Positions 6,206-10,525 of a stretch of 10,525 nucleotides of DNA are shown piece by piece. This stretch comes from Spirochaetaceae bacterium. GTDB lineage: Bacteria > Spirochaetota > Spirochaetia > Treponematales > Breznakiellaceae. The translations under genes and the position numbers were made by a program. Position 1 is the stretch's first letter. The number at the start of each line of letters is the position of its first letter. The stretch lies in NCBI GenBank assembly GCA_031258615.1, contig JAIRMP010000081.1, positions 1 through 10,525 of the forward strand. Reading direction: 5' to 3'. The notes under the pieces were generated by a model. The model was given only the letters and a program-made list of their open reading frames with translations, had not been told where the DNA came from and made no database searches.

Positions 6206-7273
6206 CTACAACTTTATATTTTTTACATAGTCTATCACAGTTTGAAAAATATATGACGAGTAAGAAAGCACCGCTACTTTTGTTTTTGGATATAGACTTC
6301 CTTCGTACACCGTTGCCCAGTGGGCAAGCGCCTCGCCCCGCCTCGTGTCGTTTAACCATCTGATATACTTTTCCAGATTTGACGTATAATTTTTTACAAT
6401 ATCCTGTTTCTCTTCCAATTCGATAACACGGAAGAGTCCTTCGTTTAGATCGGACAATTCGTGTACGCTCAATTTTTCCAAATCGTCTTTACATTGATCA
6501 AAGCTCCGTAGAATCATCGTGGAACTGATGCCTGAATTCTCTTTCAAAAAATTTTTAAAACGAAGCGCCGCCTTAATGCCGATGATTCCGGCGATCAGTT
6601 TTTCCAAAGTTTTGTTTATCGTGTTTTCAGTTTTTATGATTTCCGAAACGCGCTCCCATGAACGCCTGTCCGCCGTCTTATCAAGGCCTGAGTCAGGGCC
6701 GGCCACCCCGTCAAGGCAGTCCGAATTCTTTTCTATAAATGAAACGATCCTTCCATCGATGCCGTTTGCGGCGGCCCACAACAGCCACTCCGCGCAGCTT
6801 GGCAAAAAATGGTAGACGTTAAAGCGTGATACAAGGGCCGGGTCCAAATCCGTCAACTGGTACTCATCGCCCTCGTTTACCGCGGAAACTATCTGACTTC
6901 CGGCGGGAAGCCGCTTACCCGCCAAAGACCTGTTCAGCGTCAGATCCATCACGCATTGCAGTATTTCCGGGCGGGCGCGGTTCAATTCGTCGAGGAACAA
7001 CACGATGGGCTTGCCGTCCAGAGGAAACCAGTAGGGAGGCCGGAAACCGGTCTTTGTCAAATCTGAATCGAGGGCGGGGAGTCCTATCAAGTCGCCCGGG
7101 TCGCTCATCTGCCCCAAAAAAAGAGAGACTACTTTTTTCCCCTGGCTTTCAAAAAAATCGGTAATGATCCGTGATTTTCCTATGCCGTGCCTGCCGACAA
7201 GCATAATATTCTGGCCGGGCGGCGTAAGCGTCAGTATCTTTATCAATTCATGTGTATTTATGTTTACGCCCAT
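6206..7273 (-). CDS. MoxR-type AAA+ ATPase
   Basis: A 355-aa AAA+ protein: Walker A GRHGIGKS (27-34), Walker B VLFLDELNRA (91-100), sensor-1 Asn in SAVNEGDEY (N133), arginine finger in DPALVSRF (R150), and a sensor-2-like RRSWERVS (203-210). DELNRA followed by PEILQCVMDLTLNR is typical of the MoxR/AAA_5 branch, whose hexamers remodel or activate partner proteins together with VWA proteins. The start is supported by AGGAGG (7279-7284) with 5-nt spacing. Its TAG is one base from the VWA start. The C-terminal 150 residues are helical and not recognised beyond the family lid domain. The physiological client is unknown. Confidence 0.93.
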   Translation of the reverse strand: MGVNINTHELIKILTLTPPGQNIMLVGRHGIGKSRIITDFFESQGKKVVSLFLGQMSDPGDLIGLPALDSDLTKTGFRPPYWFPLDGKPIVLFLDELNRARPEILQCVMDLTLNRSLAGKRLPAGSQIVSAVNEGDEYQLTDLDPALVSRFNVYHFLPSCAEWLLWAAANGIDGRIVSFIEKNSDCLDGVAGPDSGLDKTADRRSWERVSEIIKTENTINKTLEKLIAGIIGIKAALRFKNFLKENSGISSTMILRSFDQCKDDLEKLSVHELSDLNEGLFRVIELEEKQDIVKNYTSNLEKYIRWLNDTRRGEALAHWATVYEGSLYPKTKVAVLSYSSYIFQTVIDYVKNIKL

Positions 7274-7337
7274 TCCTGCCTCCTAGTAAAAAGCGGCTTT
7301 TAAAAAGCGCCTCCGCTCCGGCGTTAAGCGTTGATGT

Positions 7338-8063
7338 TTACCCCGCGTTTTTCCAGCGTATGCTGTTTGAGCGGTTTGATATTAAAACTTTCGCGGCGCA
7401 GTCGTTTTGCAGAGCCAAATATTTGTTGATCGTGTTTTCCAGGCTGGCCATCACCGGCTGAAAGTTATTGTACGGTATATAAATTTCCAACTGCCTGCCG
7501 TTTTCCAGCAAGAGATAAAACACCATCCGGCTTTTCATTTTTACAATGTGATAAGGCAGTGAGATGTTTTTGCATATAAGCGCAAGCCATGTTTCTATAC
7601 TGTTGCTCGTAAGCTGGCGCAGCTTTTCGCCGCGTTCAATTTCTCCGCGCAGTTTTATGTATTCCTCCGCGATGTCCTTGAAATTTTCAATCAGCCTGTA
7701 TACAAAGCTTATCTCGCTTTCGTCTATAAAACGCTGCTGGGATTTTATATCGTAAAATCGCATATAAAAACTTACGCGGTCTATAGCGAATCTATTTTTA
7801 TAAAATTCCAGGCAAAAAAAACATTCGCTGTTTAATTCGTCGCAGGTTATCGTATACGTTGAATCGCTTGATCCCTGTGACCATTCCCTTATCCGTTTTG
7901 ACATGGAAAATCCCGGTATTTGAATACCGTTTTCGTCAAGCTCCCGTTGCATGTCGCCCAGCGTCAGGAGCCGCAACCTTTCCGGCCCCGCCGGTTCTTT
8001 CGCATATTCATAAATTTTTTTGTACAAAAAGCGCCGCAATTTTTCATTCCCATCATAACTCAT
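7338..8063 (-). CDS. Uncharacterised protein, first gene of the MoxR-VWA operon
   Basis: A 241-aa soluble protein with no signal peptide or membrane helix; I do not recognise the family. ATG 8063 is chosen over the longer in-frame ATG at 8120 because AAGGAG stands 8 nt before it and the extension lies within GC-rich inverted repeats. Residues 1-65 are basic and helical; LTLGDMQRELDENGI...SKRIREW (33-61) could be a winged helix-turn-helix. The middle (95-150) holds aromatic strands and a long helix, EEYIKLRGEIERGEKLRQL. The C-terminal part (175-220) alternates strands and helix (FYLLLENGRQLEIYIPY, then NTINKYLAL) like a small alpha/beta binding domain. It is 64 bp upstream of the ATPase on the same strand, so it is likely its third partner, perhaps a target or specificity subunit. 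That role is inference from position. Confidence 0.8.
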   Translation of the reverse strand: MSYDGNEKLRRFLYKKIYEYAKEPAGPERLRLLTLGDMQRELDENGIQIPGFSMSKRIREWSQGSSDSTYTITCDELNSECFFCLEFYKNRFAIDRVSFYMRFYDIKSQQRFIDESEISFVYRLIENFKDIAEEYIKLRGEIERGEKLRQLTSNSIETWLALICKNISLPYHIVKMKSRMVFYLLLENGRQLEIYIPYNNFQPVMASLENTINKYLALQNDCAAKVLISNRSNSIRWKNAG

Positions 8064-8101
8064 ATTCTTATCTCCTTGTTTTCTCCGGCTCAACGCTCCG
8101 C

Positions 8102-8115
8102 GCCCGCCAGCGGGC
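8102..8115. repeat. Short GC-rich palindrome beside the large inverted repeat
   Basis: GCCCGC and GCGGGC are separated by CA, a perfect 6-bp inverted repeat 6 nt from the 23-bp hairpin arm. On the minus strand it follows the large hairpin, so the EF-G transcript would end in two consecutive stem-loops. Neither is followed by a T-run. The pair resembles REP/BIME-like extragenic elements more than a terminator. Confidence 0.45.
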
Positions 8116-8121
8116 CTCACA

Positions 8122-8180
8122 TCCGCTCCGCGGCAGCATACCCGAAAGCCCGCCTGCCGGGTATGCTACCGCGGAGCGGA
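8122..8180. repeat. 23-bp inverted repeat overlapping the EF-G stop codon
   Basis: Arm 8122-8144 and arm 8158-8180 are reverse complements at 22 of 23 positions around a 13-nt loop. The single mismatch becomes a G-U wobble in one RNA strand. The right arm contains the last codons (SAPR) and TAG of EF-G. On the minus strand no T-tract follows, so classic intrinsic termination is not supported. It may act as an mRNA 3'-end stabiliser, as a partial transcriptional barrier between EF-G and the operon, or be a REP-type repeat that captured the stop codon. Confidence 0.8.
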
Positions 8181-10220
8181 CCTTTGGTGCAGGCTGCCCT
8201 TCTTCTCAAAGTGCGAGAATTCCATCGTAAAGGCGGCGCGCCCCTGACTCTCGGAGCGGAGCGCCGTCATAAAGCCAAACATTTTTTCCATCGGCGCGTG
8301 CGCCTTCACCTCGCCGCTGCCGGCCTTCGTGTCCATGCTGATAACCTGCCCGCCTCGCTGGGTCACAAGGCTCATCACGCTGCCTACAAACTCTGACGGC
8401 GAGACCAGCGTTACCAGCATGATCGGCTCAAGCAGTATAGGGCCGGCCTCACCGCAAGCCCCGTCAAAACAGACGCTGGCGCAGGCCTGGAACGCCGCCT
8501 CCGTGCCGGTCATCTCCGAGTACTCTATCCCGGTGAGCGTAACCCCCACGTCTATGCACGGATAGCCCAGCGCTATGCCGGAAAGGAGGGCGCCGTTCAC
8601 GCCGCGCTCCACAGCCGCAAAGATAGCGGCGGGGACCTCCGGCGCGTGTACGGAGAGGGCGTACCTGTTCCCGCTTCCCCGTGGCAGCGGCTCCACCCTC
8701 AGCGTGAGGGCCGCCGCGTTCTCCCTGCCGGCGATCACGCGGGAGAAGGTCTGGCGGCGGGTAACGGCGGCGCTCACCGATTCGCGGTACGTTACCTGCG
8801 GGTTGCCGACCCGCGCCTCAACCTTGTACTCCTTCAGTATCCGGCTCACCAGCACGTCAAGGTGAAGTTCCCCCATGCCGGAGATGATCATCTGCCCAGT
8901 CTCCTCGTTCTCCCGCCTGGTGAAGGTGGGGTCCTCCCTGGACAGGATTTCCAGGATTTCGTTCAGCTTATCCCGCTCGGACACGGTTTTCGGCTCTATA
9001 GACACGGAAACCACAGGCTCCGGGAACCGCATCTTCTCCAAAACCACCGGAAAGCCCTCGCTCCCCACTGTATCCCCCGTCTGCGACAGCTTCATCCCGA
9101 TGATAACGCCTATATCGCCCGCGGTAAGCGCGTCCATAGTCTCGGATTTGTTGGAATGCATACGCAGAATCCTGTTTACCCGTTCCCGTTTGCGTTTCCC
9201 CACGTTATAAACCGCCGTCCCGCTCTCAATCTTGCCGGAATACATCCTGACATAGCAGAGGCCGCCGGCCTCCCTGTCGTGCTGTATCTTAAAAACGAGG
9301 CCGAGCGGCATTCCGCCGGGATCGCAGGGGACGCTGACCGCCTCCTCCTTCTTTATGTTGAACGCGGTTTCCGGCGGCGTCTCGTCCGGGGCGGGCAGGA
9401 AGTCCACCACGGCGTCGATCAGCGGCTGCACGCCCATGTTCCGCCGGGAAGCGCCGGCAAGCACGGGCAGCAGGGCGCGTTTCAGCGTGGCCTGCCGCAG
9501 CTCGGCGCGGATCAGGTCAGCCGGTATATGCCCGCCTGAAAGGTACAGGCCCGTTACCAGGTCGGACACGGACGAAAGGGCGTCAATCAGCTTCTCCCGC
9601 CACTCGGCGGCCAGCGCCGCGTTGGCCGGCGCTATCCCGGAGTACAAGAGATCCTCGCCCTCGGCCCCGCCCCAGCGCACCTCCCGCTCCTCTATAAGGT
9701 CGATGACGCCTTCAAAGCCGCCCTCCTTCCCAAGTGGTATCTGTATAGCGGCGGGTACGGCGCCCAGCTTCCCGCGTATATCCGCCAAAACCTGAAAGAA
9801 ATCCGCGCCGACGCGGTCCATCTTGTTCACATAGCCGACGCAGGGCACATGGTAGCGTTCCGCCTGCCGCCAAACCGTCTCGGTCTGCGGCTCAACGCCC
9901 CTTACCGCGTCGAAGATCGCCACCGCCCCGTCCAGCACCCGCAGCGACCGCTCCACCTCCGCCGTAAAATCAACATGGCCAGGCGTATCAATTATGTTTA
10001 TCTGAAACCCGCGCCAGTATGTCGTTGTGGCGGCGCTCTGTATCGTGATCCCCCGTTCCTGCTCCTGCTCCATCCAGTCCATGATCGCTTCACCGTCGTC
10101 AACCTCGCCAATCCTGTGGCTCTTGCCCGTGTAGTAGAGTATGCGCTCCGTTGTCGTGGTCTTGCCCGCGTCAATATGAGCCATAATTCCTATGTTCCGC
10201 ATTTTACCAAGCATACACAT
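8166..10220 (-). CDS. fusA: Translation elongation factor G, probably the EF-G2-like paralog
   Basis: A 684-aa translational GTPase, near the usual EF-G length of about 690. G1 AHIDAGKT (14-21), G2 RGITI (56-60), G3 DTPGH (78-82), G4 NKMD (132-135), and a G5 region reading AGAS (255-258). Domain II, the SGMGELHLDVL strand of domain III (447-457), and domain V ending with FGFMTALRSESQGRAAFTMEF follow in the normal order. QSAATTTYW (61-69) and GVEPQTETVWRQA (108-120) recall the EF-G2 branch known from spirochaetes and mitochondria, where it can favour ribosome recycling. The tip of domain IV (about 564-575, GIEYSEMTGTEA) lacks the usual DGSYH-like loop. In-frame ATGs also occur at 10214 and 10202. 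A TATAAT at 10223-10228 would place the RNA start near 10216 and favours an inner start, most naturally MRNIGIMAHIDAG at 10202. The C-terminal SAPR is encoded by an inverted-repeat arm. Confidence 0.95.
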   Translation of the reverse strand: MCMLGKMRNIGIMAHIDAGKTTTTERILYYTGKSHRIGEVDDGEAIMDWMEQEQERGITIQSAATTTYWRGFQINIIDTPGHVDFTAEVERSLRVLDGAVAIFDAVRGVEPQTETVWRQAERYHVPCVGYVNKMDRVGADFFQVLADIRGKLGAVPAAIQIPLGKEGGFEGVIDLIEEREVRWGGAEGEDLLYSGIAPANAALAAEWREKLIDALSSVSDLVTGLYLSGGHIPADLIRAELRQATLKRALLPVLAGASRRNMGVQPLIDAVVDFLPAPDETPPETAFNIKKEEAVSVPCDPGGMPLGLVFKIQHDREAGGLCYVRMYSGKIESGTAVYNVGKRKRERVNRILRMHSNKSETMDALTAGDIGVIIGMKLSQTGDTVGSEGFPVVLEKMRFPEPVVSVSIEPKTVSERDKLNEILEILSREDPTFTRRENEETGQMIISGMGELHLDVLVSRILKEYKVEARVGNPQVTYRESVSAAVTRRQTFSRVIAGRENAAALTLRVEPLPRGSGNRYALSVHAPEVPAAIFAAVERGVNGALLSGIALGYPCIDVGVTLTGIEYSEMTGTEAAFQACASVCFDGACGEAGPILLEPIMLVTLVSPSEFVGSVMSLVTQRGGQVISMDTKAGSGEVKAHAPMEKMFGFMTALRSESQGRAAFTMEFSHFEKKGSLHQRSAPR

Positions 10221-10222
10221 AC

Positions 10223-10231
10223 ATTATACCA
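10223..10231 (-). promoter_or_regulatory. Extended -10 promoter of EF-G
   Basis: The minus strand has TGG followed by a perfect TATAAT, the extended -10 form TGnTATAAT. I see no good -35 hexamer 16-18 nt upstream, as is common for extended -10 promoters. Transcription would begin around 10216, inside or at the edge of the longest EF-G frame, giving a leader of only a few to about 14 nt. Confidence 0.6.
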
Positions 10232-10243
10232 ATTTTTCCCTGT

Positions 10244-10330
10244 AAGCCACCCTCTGTGGGGACCGGCGCATATAACAAAGTTATGCGACATAGGGGCTAA
10301 GTCAAAGACCACCGGCATAGCCGGTGGCTT
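10244..10330. repeat. 87-bp segment with matched inverted ends and two internal hairpins
   Basis: AAGCCACC (10244-10251) and GGTGGCTT (10323-10330) are exact 8-bp inverted repeats bounding 87 bp. Inside are a hairpin at 10267-10287 (CGCATA and AC paired with GTTATGCG, two bulged bases, loop AAA) and the strong stem at 10309-10327. The GGTGG arm can pair either locally or with the far end, so two structures exclude each other. The layout resembles a miniature element or an IS200/IS605-type end with subterminal hairpins, but no transposase or flanking target duplication is visible. Confidence 0.4.
10309..10327 (-). terminator. Perfect GC-rich stem-loop, candidate terminator of the right-edge gene
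   Basis: CCACCGGC (10309-10316), loop ATA, GCCGGTGG (10320-10327): eight perfect pairs. On the minus strand it is followed by TCTTTGACTT, moderately T-rich, about 75 nt after the TAG of the gene entering from the right edge. It would separate that gene from EF-G. A transposon or REP origin is also possible. Confidence 0.42.
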
Positions 10331-10338
10331 GAGGAACC

Positions 10339-10351
10339 CCCCTTAAAGGGG
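10339..10351. other. Short CCCCTT/AAGGGG palindrome
   Basis: CCCCTT and AAGGGG flank a single A. As RNA only about five pairs with a three-base loop can form. It lies between the right-edge gene and the stronger stem-loop at 10309-10327. Function unknown. Confidence 0.3.
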
Positions 10352-10402
10352 ACATTTATCCGGTGTTCTATGCAAACCCGGTTCTCCCCTACCCTTTTTT
10401 TG

Positions 10403-10525
10403 CTACACTGCTTTATTTTTCATCCCTGTTCTTCCTGTTTTCGGCTCATTTACATTTTCTTCATTTGTTATATTATTTCTTACCATTCTTTCATTTATAC
10501 TCCATTGGTTGTTCCGATCAGCGAC
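10403..10525 (-). CDS. C-terminal fragment of an unidentified protein (5' part beyond window)
   Basis: From the right edge the minus strand is open for 40 codons to TAG at 10403-10405. The peptide is hydrophilic and rich in Asn, Glu and Lys (ADRNNQWSINERMVRNN at its start, MKNKAV at its end) and looks like a flexible tail. The DNA is distinctly more AT-rich than EF-G. The family cannot be recognised from this piece. Because stops are frequent in AT-rich DNA, 40 open codons modestly support real coding. Confidence 0.45.
   Translation of the reverse strand, partial: VADRNNQWSINERMVRNNITNEENVNEPKTGRTGMKNKAV

Noticed and set aside
8064..8120. Longer start (ATG 8120) for the 241-aa unknown protein
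   Set aside because: The extra 19 residues are encoded by GC-rich palindromic sequence, and a good AAGGAG with 8-nt spacing marks ATG 8063 instead.
8646..9539. 297-codon plus-strand open frame opposite EF-G
   Set aside because: Antisense shadow of a GC-rich conserved gene. The translation is rich in His, Arg and Pro with no recognisable domain.
1..10525. CRISPR array, prophage, integrase or intact insertion sequence
   Set aside because: I found no regularly spaced direct repeats, no intact transposase or integrase frame, and no phage structural genes on either strand.

Overview
This 10.5 kb bacterial window is moderately GC-rich. The organism is probably a spirochaete of the Treponema type, with gut-associated treponemes a good guess. 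That rests on the gene set and on the resemblance of the elongation factor to the second EF-G described in spirochaetes. It is inference, because no rRNA or strongly diagnostic marker is present.

Layout. (1) 1-1352, minus strand: most of an AAA-ATPase-like / PD-(D/E)XK-nuclease-type protein, cut by the left edge. (2) 1353-1612: divergent intergenic region holding a diverged repeat copy, a small hairpin and a heptamer repeat. (3) 1613-4222, plus strand: a Na+/phosphate cotransporter with a PhoU-like tail, then an EamA/DMT permease. The two are joined by a 45-bp tandem duplication that leaves a trapped 14-codon reading frame between two TAA-ATG junctions. (4) 4223-5001: a gene-poor stretch with one tRNA(CAT) on the minus strand and its own promoter, a second copy of the repeat from region 2, a hairpin and possible gene relics. 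(5) 8063-5002, minus strand: a three-gene operon (unknown 241-aa protein, MoxR-type AAA+ ATPase, DUF2201-like VWA protein). (6) 10220-8166, minus strand: an EF-G whose last codons and stop lie inside a 23-bp inverted repeat. (7) 10221-10525: a cluster of hairpins and the 3' end of another minus-strand gene cut by the right edge.

How the genes work together. The MoxR and VWA proteins almost certainly form an ATPase/adaptor pair: 1-nt spacing, complete Walker and MIDAS motifs. The unknown protein upstream is co-oriented and probably part of the same module. It is the most plausible undescribed system here. The two plus-strand transporters look translationally chained but act on different substrates. 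EF-G is a translation gene with its own promoter and is probably functionally unrelated to the operon below it. The recurrent oddities are in the joints between genes: tandem duplication, inverted repeats and a dispersed repeat. They suggest a genome shaped by small repeat and insertion-element turnover.
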